NCBI GenBank assembly: GCA_947496535.1
Contig: CANMDE010000001.1
Coordinates: 682,001-746,000 of the forward strand
DNA from: an uncultured Paracoccaceae bacterium
Lineage (GTDB): Bacteria > Pseudomonadota > Alphaproteobacteria > Rhodobacterales > Rhodobacteraceae
DNA length: 64,000 nucleotides
Direction of reading: 5' to 3'
The position numbers were made by a program, and so were the translations under genes. The notes below the pieces were generated by a model. The model was given only the letters and a program-made list of their open reading frames with translations. It searched no databases and was not told the DNA's origin. Shown here one piece after another: positions 8,681 through 17,315 of the stretch. How positions within the stretch are numbered: the first letter of the stretch is position 1; each line of letters begins with the position of its first letter.

Positions 8681-9448
8681 ATGAAAGCGATCGTTTTTGT
8701 TGTATCGGCGGGGCTGGTTCTGTCCGCCTGTTCGAACCAGACATCGAATAGTGATCGCGGGGTCGGTTTTTCGGACTACTCCCAGTATGAGCTTGAACGC
8801 GCACGGCGCGAGGCCGCACTGACAGCTTCGATTAACAGCAATACTTCTGCGGTCCAGTCGACACCCGTTGTGCAGGGCACAGCGGCCACGAACCAAACGC
8901 AAGTCATTTCATCTGACGAATTAGCCAGCATCGGGATAGGCACTAACCAATCCAGCGGCGTTGTGCCGCAAACTGCTACAGGCGCCCTGCAAAATACATC
9001 GGTTGATTCTGGCCTTACACAGGGCCTCGACGCCACACCCACCAACGCAGCGCCAGCGTTGGCAAACAACACGGGCATTTCGGACGAGCAGGACTTTGAT
9101 GCGGTCGCCAACCGCGAGAGCATTGAAAGCGATGCACAGCGTCGTGCCGCCCAAGCGGCCGCCCGGCAAGAGATTGCCCCGACTGCGGTGCCGGAACGCC
9201 CAGCCGATACCGGCCCGAACATCGTTGAATATGCAATCAACGCGCCCAACAACAAAGGGCAGGAATGGTACAGCCGCTCGCTTTTGTCCGGTGAAGGGCG
9301 GTTCCAACGGAACTGCGCCCGGTATGGGAATGCCGACGATGCCCAGCGCGATTTTCTATCGCGCGGCGGACCAGAGCGTGACCGTCTGGGGATCGACCCT
9401 GATGGTGATGGTTTCGCCTGTGGCTGGGATCCAGCACCGTTTAGGTGA
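8681..9448 (+). CDS. Lipoprotein with C-terminal Excalibur calcium-binding domain
   Basis: 255 residues. The lipobox LSAC places the acylated Cys near residue 17. A long low-complexity Ser/Thr/Asn/Ala/Gln linker (residues 20-190) leads to a C-terminal Excalibur-type domain: FQRNCARYGNADDAQ and DPDGDGFACGWDP, the latter an EF-hand-like calcium loop with paired cysteines. Excalibur domains are extracellular and often accompany cell-wall enzymes. The stop TGA overlaps the GTG start of the following amidase (GTGA), so a joint cell-wall role is plausible. Confidence 0.8.
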   Translation: MKAIVFVVSAGLVLSACSNQTSNSDRGVGFSDYSQYELERARREAALTASINSNTSAVQSTPVVQGTAATNQTQVISSDELASIGIGTNQSSGVVPQTATGALQNTSVDSGLTQGLDATPTNAAPALANNTGISDEQDFDAVANRESIESDAQRRAAQAAARQEIAPTAVPERPADTGPNIVEYAINAPNNKGQEWYSRSLLSGEGRFQRNCARYGNADDAQRDFLSRGGPERDRLGIDPDGDGFACGWDPAPFR

Positions 9449-10158
9449 TCAATCATCCTTCGCCCAATTTTGGTGAGCGCCGCGATGGTATGCTGCCGGA
9501 TATGGTCGTTATTCACTACACCGCCATGCCATCCGCAGGCGCAGCGCTGAAAACGTTGTGTGATCCACAAACCGAAGTCTCAGCCCACTATCTGATTGAA
9601 GAGGACGGCACCGCTATGTCTCTGGTGCCCGAAGACATGCGTGCCTGGCATGCTGGTGCCGGGCGATGGGGCGAGGTTGACGACGTCAACAGCCGGTCCG
9701 TCGGGATTGAGTTGGCCAATGACGGCTTCAGTCCCTTCGCGGCTGCGCAAATGGACGCTCTGGTCGATGTGCTAAAAGGGATCAAGGCGCGGTGGAACAT
9801 CAGGGCAGAGCGTGTGATAGGTCATTCTGACATGGCACCCGGTCGCAAAATCGACCCGGGTCCGCGATTTGACTGGCGCAGGCTGGCAATCGAAGGCCTG
9901 TCGGTTTGGCCTACGCCCTCATCGGTCTCTGGCGAGTCCTCTTCGGACGAGACCCCCAAAGGGGACGATGACGACCGGTTTGCAGCACTCGTGGCACGGT
10001 TCGGGTACACGGCGACGCAAGACTTCGATTTGCTTCTCAAGAGCTTTCGTTTGCGGTTTCGCCCTCATGCAGATGGACCGTTGGATAGCAACGATTTGGC
10101 AATGATCAGCGATCTCGCCCGCCGTTTCCCCGTTGACGCAAAGGGTTCCTCGGCGTAA
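9445..10158 (+). CDS. N-acetylmuramoyl-L-alanine amidase, AmiD/AmpD type
   Basis: 237 residues from a GTG start that overlaps the preceding stop by four bases. The Amidase_2 fold is shown by VVIHYTAMP (zinc His), SAHYLIEEDGT, WHAGAGRWG, SVGIELANDG and VIGHSDMAPGRKIDPGPRFDW (second zinc His and Asp). No signal peptide is visible. The C-terminal region, about residues 180-235, resembles the peptidoglycan-binding-like helical domain of AmiD. It cleaves the amide between muramic acid and the stem peptide, in recycling or in turnover. rnpB follows within ten bases of its stop. Confidence 0.88.
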   Translation: MINHPSPNFGERRDGMLPDMVVIHYTAMPSAGAALKTLCDPQTEVSAHYLIEEDGTAMSLVPEDMRAWHAGAGRWGEVDDVNSRSVGIELANDGFSPFAAAQMDALVDVLKGIKARWNIRAERVIGHSDMAPGRKIDPGPRFDWRRLAIEGLSVWPTPSSVSGESSSDETPKGDDDDRFAALVARFGYTATQDFDLLLKSFRLRFRPHADGPLDSNDLAMISDLARRFPVDAKGSSA

Positions 10159-10167
10159 CGAGCTTTT

Positions 10168-10540
10168 GCGCGGATGGCTGGATGGCTGCTGAGGCTTGCC
10201 TCAGAGGAAAGTCCGGACTCCACAAAGCACGGTGCCGGGTAACGCCCGGCGGGGGCAACCCCAGGGAAAGCGCCACAGAGAACAGACGGCTATGCTTGCA
10301 TAGTCACGGTGAAACGGTGGGGTAAGAGCCCACCGCGCGAGCGGCAACGCAAGCGGCACGGCAAGCCCCACCGGGAGCAATGCCAAATAGGGACCCCGCG
10401 TCGCAAGACAGGGATGCTTGAACCCAAGGAGGTCCGGGTTGGCAGCTAGAGGATGTCTGGCAACAGGCGTCTGAGATGAATGGTCATCCATCCGAGGTAA
10501 CTCGGGGGACAAAATCCGGCTTACAGGTCGTCCGCGCTTT
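10168..10540 (+). ncRNA. rnpB: RNase P RNA, bacterial class A
   Basis: The hallmark GAGGAAAGTCCGGACTCC lies at about 10205-10222 and the 3' partner ACAAAATCCGGCTTACAGG at 10510-10528. The ends pair as helix P1: GCGCGGA at 10168-10174 with TCCGCGC at 10531-10537. Internal segments such as ACAGAGAACAGAC and GGTAAGAGCCCACCGC also fit the family. This is the catalytic RNA that matures tRNA 5' ends. A T-rich stretch (10538-10541) follows P1 and could end transcription. Confidence 0.95.
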
Positions 10541-10583
10541 TGCTTGATCGACTACATCATGATCCGATTAACTGCGTGCGCAG

Positions 10584-11741
10584 TCATAACAACGCATCAG
10601 ATTGGTTCTGATCAATGCCAAAATCCAATACGGCCGCTAGCATCGTATCGGACGTCGCGGCCTCGGACCGCATCATCGCCTGAGCGTCGTCTGCTTCATC
10701 AAAGATATCCGGTATATCGGTTTCGCTGCTGGTCATGGCGGCTACGTCGTTTTCTGCGTCCGCCGGATCACCAAATATCTCATTCAGGCGTGACAATAGT
10801 CCCGGGCCATCGCCCCGCGCCATCGGTGACCGTTCTTCCTCGTTTTCCTGAACAACGATAGAGACCTCGGCTGTTGCCGTGGCTCCGCTGTTGTCTGTGA
10901 CGGTGTAAGTGAAGACATCATCACCGAAAAAGCCGCCATCTGGCGTGTAGACCACTGTAGAGCCGCTGATCTCAACAGATCCGTCCTCCGGATTGCTGAC
11001 ATCGGTGATGGTCAGACCACCATCACCAGTTGTTGAATCATTGTTCAGCACATCGATTGTGACGCTTCCATCTTCGTTCACGGTCGCGGAATCGTCCATC
11101 GCGACCAAGATGCTGCCGTCGACGTCCTCGCTAACAACGACTTCCGATGTTTCCGCGTCTTGATCTCGGTTTGCATTGTCTTTTTGGATGTGGATCTGAT
11201 CCAGCCCGGCGTAACGGGAGCGGGCGCCAATCTCCAACGTGAAGACGCCATCATTTGCCGCTATCATCTCTTCGGTGACTTCGAACGACGCCTGCGAGAA
11301 ATTATGATTTGAGTCGTAAGTCGTCCCAAAAACGAATGTTTCCCGTTGACCCGAGAAAAACAACTTCGTCCAGTCTTCATCTTCGAACCGGACGAAAAAA
11401 TCGTTGTTTCTATCCGATTCCTCGCCAGTTACGGGGCGGATCGCCCTGAGTGATATGAAGTAGGTACCGGGCTCATCGACCGTAAATGAATATGACATCG
11501 GCGCAGACTGTGTTTGCCCGGCGTTGGACCCATTGAACATGTCTCCGCCGGTCCACAACATGACGCCGCTGCCATTGTCATCGTCGAACTGCGTTGTCAG
11601 CTCCCAGAGATCATTGGCTGCTTCGCCTTCAAACTGGAAAACCCCGGTTTCGGCCTGCATGACAACCAGACCATCTTCCATTTGGTGAATTGGTGTCCCG
11701 TCATAGGTTTCACCGGCTGCATCAACTACTGAATCGGGCAT
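10584..11741 (-). CDS. Secreted surface protein with cadherin-like tandem repeat domain
   Basis: 385 acidic residues with no N-terminal signal peptide. Residues about 1-180 form a beta-rich, carbohydrate-binding-module-like region (EGEAANDLWELTTQ, YFISLRAIRP, TLEIGARSRYAGLDQIHI). Residues about 210-300 are a bacterial cadherin-like/Big_9-type domain (VNEDGSVTIDVLNND, GFFGDDVFTYTVTDNSGATA). The low-charge C-terminus ending in a hydrophobic DALL resembles type I secretion tails, but no RTX repeats are seen. Adhesion or matrix binding is inferred. It is convergent with rnpB. Confidence 0.65.
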   Translation of the reverse strand: MPDSVVDAAGETYDGTPIHQMEDGLVVMQAETGVFQFEGEAANDLWELTTQFDDDNGSGVMLWTGGDMFNGSNAGQTQSAPMSYSFTVDEPGTYFISLRAIRPVTGEESDRNNDFFVRFEDEDWTKLFFSGQRETFVFGTTYDSNHNFSQASFEVTEEMIAANDGVFTLEIGARSRYAGLDQIHIQKDNANRDQDAETSEVVVSEDVDGSILVAMDDSATVNEDGSVTIDVLNNDSTTGDGGLTITDVSNPEDGSVEISGSTVVYTPDGGFFGDDVFTYTVTDNSGATATAEVSIVVQENEEERSPMARGDGPGLLSRLNEIFGDPADAENDVAAMTSSETDIPDIFDEADDAQAMMRSEAATSDTMLAAVLDFGIDQNQSDALL

Positions 11742-11924
11742 TCCATTTCCAATTTACAAAACAACAGATTTCCCACGCCAATTGCCTGCAAGGGACTTAA
11801 GAATTATGGCAAAGTTGTGGCTAAGCACATCCCCAGATGGTTGACCGAACCCGATGAAAGTTAGGCCCATGTACTGGGTCAGGCTATTGAAATGTAGCAT
11901 GACCCTTGATTTGTGGCTTTGTGG

Positions 11925-11952
11925 TTGACTCGCTCCCGCGCACGGTTAAAAG
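11925..11952 (+). promoter_or_regulatory. Probable rpmG promoter
   Basis: TTGACT at 11925-11930 followed by TAAAAG at 11947-11952 with a 16-base spacer, about 60 bases upstream of rpmG. The rest of the 272-base gap between the cadherin-like gene and rpmG shows no open frame or repeat. Confidence 0.45.
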
Positions 11953-12013
11953 GCACCTTCAATCAGATTCATGCGTTGTGCCGACAACGGCCCGCAACCA
12001 GGAGAGATGAGAT

Positions 12014-12181
12014 ATGGCGAAGCCTACCACCATCAAGATCCGCCTGAACTCCACCGCGGGGACTGGGCATTTCTACGTGACCAAAAAGAACGCCCGCACC
12101 ATGACCGAAAAGATGGTCGTGCGGAAATACGATCCCGTCGTGCGCAAGCATGTCGAGTATAAGGAAGGCAAGATCAAGTAA
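12014..12181 (+). CDS. rpmG: 50S ribosomal protein L33
   Basis: 55 residues beginning [21 protein letters not shown] and ending KEGKIK, the standard length of alphaproteobacterial L33. It has no zinc-binding cysteines, so this is the Cys-minus form that does not need zinc. An AGGAGAGATGAGAT ribosome site lies just upstream. A strong intrinsic terminator follows after 26 bases, so it is a monocistronic unit. Confidence 0.95.
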   Translation: MAKPTTIKIRLNSTAGTGHFYVTKKNARTMTEKMVVRKYDPVVRKHVEYKEGKIK

Positions 12182-12207
12182 TTGATCGCCACGCTGGACA
12201 GTGATCA

Positions 12208-12234
12208 AGACCGCGCCCGGTGCGCGGTCTTTTT
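12208..12234 (+). terminator. Rho-independent terminator of rpmG
   Basis: AGACCGCGC (12208-12216) pairs perfectly with GCGCGGTCT (12222-12230) around a five-base loop and is followed by TTTTT. Confidence 0.9.
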
Positions 12235-12348
12235 CGTTCTGGAGCGTTTCGAATTTAGCTTGAGGCACCACACATTACTCATCGCGTCGGAGTTGACGAC
12301 AAAGCGCAGCGATTGGTGTTTCAGGCCCTGACCGAAATGCTTTCGTAG

Positions 12349-12819
12349 CTATTGCTCATAGGGAGAAGTCGCAGGCTGCCCGTCATGGTCGGTCCAGATG
12401 CGCGTTTGGGTGGTGCGATCCCAGCGCAATATCCGGTCATGATCAGGATATGTGACGACATCGCCAGGCGACCGTGTACCGATCACCAGATAGCGGGCCT
12501 CTGTGTTACTGGTGTTTTCAAGACAATGCCCCACAGCATCCCCCGCCTTGAAGGTGGCCGCATCGCCGGGGTGTAATGTGCTGACATGATCACCTTCGTA
12601 CAGCAGCACCTCGCCCGCGATCATGTAAACCATTTCATCCTCGCCGGCGTGCCAGTGTTTGATGGATGATCGTGAACCGGGCGGCAGGATTTCAACAAAG
12701 GCTCCGAATTGGGTCAGTCCGCCGCTGTCGCTGAACAGCTGTGTCGCGCAGGGGCCACAAGGGTTGCCGGACCCGTTCGATTCATCGGTTTTGACGGTCT
12801 TGCTGGTAAATACCGGCAT
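12349..12819 (-). CDS. Cupin-domain protein
   Basis: 156 residues. The cupin barrel is indicated by IKHWHAGEDEMVYMIAGEV (metal-site HxH and Glu pattern), LHPGDAATFKAG and VGHCLENTSNTEARYLVIG. An N-terminal CGPCA pair of cysteines precedes the barrel. This type of small cupin is often annotated as a sugar or manganese-binding isomerase-like protein, but the substrate cannot be read from sequence. It stands alone, minus strand, just outside the recombinase module. Confidence 0.75.
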   Translation of the reverse strand: MPVFTSKTVKTDESNGSGNPCGPCATQLFSDSGGLTQFGAFVEILPPGSRSSIKHWHAGEDEMVYMIAGEVLLYEGDHVSTLHPGDAATFKAGDAVGHCLENTSNTEARYLVIGTRSPGDVVTYPDHDRILRWDRTTQTRIWTDHDGQPATSPYEQ

Positions 12820-12849
12820 GTTTGGCTCCGCCGCGTGTTGTTACAAACG

Positions 12850-12935
12850 AAAAGGGCTGGTGTCTCCACCAGCCCCGAATTCATGTATGTGAAGCGCGAT
12901 CACTCGCGGCTGCCGAACAGTTGTGGGCTTTATCT
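12850..12935 (-). terminator. Minus-strand terminator, possibly ending a small RNA
   Basis: On the minus strand, GGGCTGGTG (12867-12875 complement) and CACCAGCCC (12854-12862 complement) form a perfect 9-bp stem with a four-base loop followed by TTTT. Twenty to fifty bases upstream on the same strand is a second small hairpin, CGCGA-GTGA-TCGCG. No credible open frame or protein tail precedes it. It may end a short structured transcript, or be the leftover terminator of a gene displaced by the recombinase element. The 257 bases between the cupin and the recombinase module contain nothing else I can name. Confidence 0.5.
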
Positions 12936-13076
12936 CGCAGAGTCAACTGTAAGAAATGAAAAACACAAAGTAACATCAACTACTTAACCCGTTTGGTGTG
13001 TCTTGCTTGTAAAACTGAATTTTGTCCCAAAGTGTAAACGAAACCACACAATTTCTCTTAAAATCAGTGCCTTGCC

Positions 13077-13580
13077 TTATCTTCGCGGCTTCTCGGGCTT
13101 GTCCAATTCAATGATGTTGTTCGTGTTTGCAGATTTGCCGAGCTGCTTCATCACGCATGTCCCATAGTCCGAACACACTCTGCCTGTCAGGTCTTCAACT
13201 GAGGGCTCTGGTGAAATCCCGTTCAAGTAGAGCGTTGTATAGAGCTCTGCCAAACCTAGGTTCAGTGACGCGACTTGCTGTTCAAGATCGGAAATCTTGC
13301 TTTCACGTTGGGCAAGCTGTTCTTTAAGCGCCTGAACTTGTCCGTGCCCTTCGACTCTCTGCCGATCGATTTCGAGCCGTCTTATCAGCTGCTCGATAAA
13401 CAACTCATGCTGATACAGAGTTGGTCGACTTATTCCACAGTTTCTGGCCAACTCGGACATGTTAAGGACAAATGTCTCATTTCGCTTAGCCGCTGCAACG
13501 GCCTGTGCTTTTATCGCTTCCTCGATTATTGGATGCCACTTCTTACAAGACCTTTGACTGCATTGGCAGAGATTAACCAT
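13077..13580 (-). CDS. TnpC-like small recombinase accessory protein
   Basis: 167 residues. An N-terminal part with CQCSQRSCKKWHPIIEEAIKAQ and a helix-turn-helix-like ELARNCGISRPTLYQHELF (about residues 43-62) is followed by a coiled coil (about 65-115: RLEIDRQRVEGHGQVQALKEQLAQRES region). TnpC of Tn554 is a similar small coiled-coil protein that influences orientation and efficiency of transposition. It overlaps the last recombinase frame by eight bases, so it is translationally coupled. The function is inferred from position and architecture. Confidence 0.65.
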   Translation of the reverse strand: MVNLCQCSQRSCKKWHPIIEEAIKAQAVAAAKRNETFVLNMSELARNCGISRPTLYQHELFIEQLIRRLEIDRQRVEGHGQVQALKEQLAQRESKISDLEQQVASLNLGLAELYTTLYLNGISPEPSVEDLTGRVCSDYGTCVMKQLGKSANTNNIIELDKPEKPRR

Positions 13581-14934
13581 TCTTGCGTCGATCTAAGATG
13601 CTGCGGATCGCGCTCTCGACTCTTCTGAAATGCTTTATCTGTGGGGAACTATCCAATTCGGGATCGTCCTCAAGCATTTCAGCCATAGCTTTCGCGTGTC
13701 CGGCTTGACGTCGAAGCTCAGTAATCTCAACCTCGTCGGTCTGGTCCACTAAGAGATGAGTGCAGACTCCCGCTGTTTCCGAGTTTTTCCTTTCCACAGC
13801 GAAGCATGACAAGTGATGGGGGCAGGGCTCTGAGGCGAGGTCCTTCAGGCACAAGCCGTGAGGCATTACGTTGACCTGACGAGTTTGCATTGCCAAGTAC
13901 GCTTCTGCTTCCGCGCGTGTTAAATCAGCTCTCTTTAGGATATTTGCGACATGTCCAGATATTGTGTCGTCTCTTATTCCATTTTGTATTGTTTGCCTTC
14001 GCTCAGCATTGGTCATCTGATTGTAGATCGAATTTGACTTTGTGGTTGTTCGATTCATCAAGGTTGCTATCTGAGCGTCGCTCATTCCACCTTTATGATA
14101 TTGTGTTTCCAGCCAGTGGCGAAGCTGGTGGGACGTAAAGCTTGCCGTTCTCCCATTCCTTTTGTCGACAATTCCAAATCTCTCAAAAACGGATATCTTG
14201 TTGTTGTGACCGTGAAGCCAGTGAATAATCTGATCTGGTTTTAGTACAGCCCACTCGTTTGAAACATTGCGATACTGACCAACAAAATTAAGCGGGAGGG
14301 CAAAGAGTGCTTGATCGACGAACAAGATCGTTTTGCCACGTGTATCTTTGAGCAGTGGCGGCCGCTTTCTCTGGAATCTTTGCTCAAACGTCGCTCTTTT
14401 TCGAGGCAGAGGATAGCACTGTCCGGAGAGCTGGAAGTCGATTGCGGATTTCAATATCTCCTGTAGATCCGGTCCATCGAAACGCGATCCACCACCACGA
14501 AAGCCAATGTCTTCGAACAGCTTGAACTTGTCCATCACCCGCGCGTCTCTATACCATGAATTATAGGTCGGGTCTGTTTTTCTTGTGAGTACTCGCCCTT
14601 CTCGGGCGGCTATTTGGGTCTTCCGCAGTCTGTTGAATGTTTCCCAGTCAAGTGACAATTCGCGGGACGCAGCCAATACAGTTCCATGTTTTTCTAGGCA
14701 CCTCACTACATCCAACCAACCTCGACGGCGGTGCCATGCAGCTTCTTCATTCAGGAGACGATTCTCTGGGTTGCTAGTCCAATAGTGAACCTTCTTCTTA
14801 ATGAAGTAGAGCAATGCTTCTCGGTTCTTTGCTACTGCGCGCCAGTCTGGTTCATCGCTTTCTGCCCATTTAGACGCAAGCGCACGTCCTTCAGTGGTCA
14901 GCTCAAGTATCGTTTTATATGCATCTCGGACCAT
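13573..14934 (-). CDS. Tyrosine recombinase, C-terminal catalytic part of split third integrase
   Basis: 453 residues. SFTSHQLRHWLETQYHKGGMSDAQIATLMNRT carries the HxLRHW box, and IYNQM about 20 residues later supplies the nucleophilic Tyr, but the first catalytic Arg is absent because it lies in the neighbouring upstream frame (14940-15710). A Cys/His-rich tail (HGLCLKDLASEPCPHHLSCF) matches the C-termini of such large integrases. The frame is open upstream of its ATG across a run of six C, and joining the two frames there would give a single protein of about 711 residues. It may be translated by -1 frameshifting or independently, or be a broken gene. Confidence 0.7.
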   Translation of the reverse strand: MVRDAYKTILELTTEGRALASKWAESDEPDWRAVAKNREALLYFIKKKVHYWTSNPENRLLNEEAAWHRRRGWLDVVRCLEKHGTVLAASRELSLDWETFNRLRKTQIAAREGRVLTRKTDPTYNSWYRDARVMDKFKLFEDIGFRGGGSRFDGPDLQEILKSAIDFQLSGQCYPLPRKRATFEQRFQRKRPPLLKDTRGKTILFVDQALFALPLNFVGQYRNVSNEWAVLKPDQIIHWLHGHNNKISVFERFGIVDKRNGRTASFTSHQLRHWLETQYHKGGMSDAQIATLMNRTTTKSNSIYNQMTNAERRQTIQNGIRDDTISGHVANILKRADLTRAEAEAYLAMQTRQVNVMPHGLCLKDLASEPCPHHLSCFAVERKNSETAGVCTHLLVDQTDEVEITELRRQAGHAKAMAEMLEDDPELDSSPQIKHFRRVESAIRSILDRRKNG

Positions 14935-14939
14935 AGTTG

Positions 14940-15710
14940 TCAGTGCGGGGGGATCACCTTTGGTGCTGCCTTTCCTCCCTTGGAGGGAAAACTTCGAACC
15001 ATGAGTTGGCCAGCATCCTCAAATAGGCAGTCAACTGGAAGGGTGCAGAGCTCTCCTATTCGAAACCCACACCCTACGTTGAAGGCCATGGCAGCTACGA
15101 AAAGCCTATCAGATGTCGAAATGCCTTCCTTTGACTTGATAGCCAATAAGTCTGCCAAGACTTGGTCGGGGATACGTTTTGCGGAGCGCCCTTCGTCAGT
15201 GCCGCGCCGTCCATGGCGAACACTCGAGGTTTTCGGTGCCGCGTAGCTGATGGGCAGCTCGTAAGTTTTTGACAAATAGGCAACAAGTGTTGCCAGTCTA
15301 TTGAGGTTATCATTTTGGCAATTCGCTCCGAGTATCATACGCTCGGCAGCAACTACATCTTTTTGACGCAGTGACTTCAGTGGACGGGATCCCAGAACGG
15401 CCGCGAGTACAGCTGCAGCCTTCAGGTATGCCAATGGACGGTTCTTGGAGATCTGATGCGTGCGTCTTCGGTGAAGGATCAGAAGCTTAGTTGCGTTTCG
15501 AAGCTCTTGATTGGGAATTCGCCTGAAGTCGATGGTCAGCGTTCCGCTACGATCTTGACGATTTGACCATGCCGCCGTGTTCCACGTTTCATCTTCAAAC
15601 GCGTTTCCCTCCGGTAGAAACACCTTAAGTCCTTTGAATATGCTCCGGTCTTGAAGCTTCTTGGGAAGCTCATTTAGCGCTGTTGCGAAAGTGCAATTGG
15701 GGTTATTCAA
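14940..15710 (-). CDS. Tyrosine recombinase, N-terminal part of split third integrase
   Basis: 256 residues. It holds the core-binding-like region and the first catalytic box AMAFNVGCGFRIGELCTLPVD with the conserved Arg, then ends at a TGA a few codons after KVIPPH. The G6 run at 14947-14952 (C6 on the coding strand, read C CCC CCG) is a perfect X-XXY-YYZ heptamer; a -1 slip enters the frame of the following gene (GCA CTG ACA ACT ATG). One added base in the run would have the same effect. The start overlaps the stop of the 536-residue recombinase. Confidence 0.7.
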   Translation of the reverse strand: MNNPNCTFATALNELPKKLQDRSIFKGLKVFLPEGNAFEDETWNTAAWSNRQDRSGTLTIDFRRIPNQELRNATKLLILHRRRTHQISKNRPLAYLKAAAVLAAVLGSRPLKSLRQKDVVAAERMILGANCQNDNLNRLATLVAYLSKTYELPISYAAPKTSSVRHGRRGTDEGRSAKRIPDQVLADLLAIKSKEGISTSDRLFVAAMAFNVGCGFRIGELCTLPVDCLFEDAGQLMVRSFPSKGGKAAPKVIPPH

Positions 15711-17313
15711 GATACGCTTTCTGTTTTGCTGTAGCTTCTGTTATCGCGGTTTCCAGTCTGGCGAAGTCGTCATGCGCACGAGAATGGATGGCGCTTGGCT
15801 CGGATAGGCGCCACTTGGAAGCTTCATCTCGTACTGCAGTCAAGGCAGAAGCCGTGTCTGCATCTTTGAACAAAAGGAAGTAACTGCATCCATTGAAACA
15901 AGCGTGAAAGGGATGCTTGCTGCAGCTGCCAACTTTGCCGCACTGGCCAATCGGCCAAGCAGACTCCTTATTTGGAACTACGACTGGCTTCTCTATTTTA
16001 CCGATCGGTCGGCATACGATTTTGCCTTTAAAATAGGCCTCGGACATCTTGCTGAAGATGTCACCCAACGCGTCATTTGCTCGTTCCAACGACGGTGTCA
16101 TGTCATTTCCAACGGCGTCCAGATAGGCCAACACTGCGTTGTTGCTATCGTGCTCCAGTGCTGCACGGATGTCCGTTAGTGCGTAGCCCTTGCGCGCCAT
16201 CTGAGTAGCCACGGTGTGTCGGATTCGGCGAGCGTGGACATGTAGTTTTCGGCCTGTGCGAGGCGACATCAGTTCCTGAGAATTCAGCCAACGCCGCCAA
16301 ATCTCATTCACTGCACCAGAGCTCCTCGGTCCAGAAAGCCGTGACTGTGCTTTGATAGGTGTCACGAAGAAATACCCGTACTTCTGTTGGGCCCTTCGCA
16401 CTTCGGGACGAAGGGAATAGTTTTTGAGATCTTGAAAGAGCTCATCGGTGATGGGCCACCAGTCTGGTTCGTTTCGTGCCTGAGCTTTGGCTCCTGGTAC
16501 GACGATAAAGGCTGGAAAGGAGGGGTCTTGCGGAAACTGTCTAACACCATCAGCTGCGACCCTAAGCATTTGGATCGGGCGCTTCCCCAGCGCGACGAGA
16601 GAACGAAAAAGCACTCTGATGAAGTGTTCTATGTCTTTCTCCCCGTGCTTTGGTGGCAAAAGACATGAACGAAGAACCTCGAGTTCAGCAGTAGTCAGAG
16701 CACCCTCTTGGACGTCCCAAGACCGAACTTGGTAAAGTACGCCGCCTCTGGCTTTGGTCAGCTTTGTTTCTTGAAGCCATCGCAGGATTTCTTTGTCTGC
16801 ACCAAAGGCCGATGCAGTTGCCAGCTCGGCATATAACGCCCTGATCGTACTCGCATTTTCGGCGCTGAGTTTAGAGATAATCTTAGCCCAGTGATCATTT
16901 CCGAGTTCATGTAGTTGACTTGGAAAATGATCTCCACATTGATTGTAAAACCGACCAAGTCTGCCAATAGAGGACTGCCAAGAATTCAATCGGCTTTGCG
17001 CACAACGCCTAAGTTTTAGTGCGACAGCGTGCCTCAGTGGTCTCTCGATGCCAACAGGCAGTCCAACTCTATCCCAGTTCAGAGAATAGATTTTCCCTTG
17101 ATACCGACTTCGCCAATACCTTTGATCGATCCTTATCCATACCGGTTGATCAGGCAAGAAAAGGTTGCGTATAAAAACTGACTTGTCGGGCCCCGCCCAC
17201 GTGTCAGAGGAGCCTTCGTACTTCAAACATACCAGTTGCCCTTGCTCGTTCACTTTCATGTCCGAGCCAGGAATTGGTCTGAGATCCTCAACTGTTTTGC
17301 TGAAACGAGGCAA
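15703..17313 (-). CDS. Site-specific tyrosine recombinase, TnpB-like
   Basis: 536 residues. The catalytic pattern of the tyrosine recombinases is complete: Arg in VALGKRPIQMLRV, HARRIRHTVATQMARKGY (HxxR plus following His) and AVLAYLDAVGND with the nucleophile Tyr. The C-terminal part has a Cys-rich patch (QCGKVGSCSKHPFHACFNGCS) seen in Tn554-like integrases. It starts two bases after the stop of the first recombinase and overlaps the third, so the three form one operon. Confidence 0.8.
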   Translation of the reverse strand: MPRFSKTVEDLRPIPGSDMKVNEQGQLVCLKYEGSSDTWAGPDKSVFIRNLFLPDQPVWIRIDQRYWRSRYQGKIYSLNWDRVGLPVGIERPLRHAVALKLRRCAQSRLNSWQSSIGRLGRFYNQCGDHFPSQLHELGNDHWAKIISKLSAENASTIRALYAELATASAFGADKEILRWLQETKLTKARGGVLYQVRSWDVQEGALTTAELEVLRSCLLPPKHGEKDIEHFIRVLFRSLVALGKRPIQMLRVAADGVRQFPQDPSFPAFIVVPGAKAQARNEPDWWPITDELFQDLKNYSLRPEVRRAQQKYGYFFVTPIKAQSRLSGPRSSGAVNEIWRRWLNSQELMSPRTGRKLHVHARRIRHTVATQMARKGYALTDIRAALEHDSNNAVLAYLDAVGNDMTPSLERANDALGDIFSKMSEAYFKGKIVCRPIGKIEKPVVVPNKESAWPIGQCGKVGSCSKHPFHACFNGCSYFLLFKDADTASALTAVRDEASKWRLSEPSAIHSRAHDDFARLETAITEATAKQKAYLE

Positions 17314-17315
17314 GA

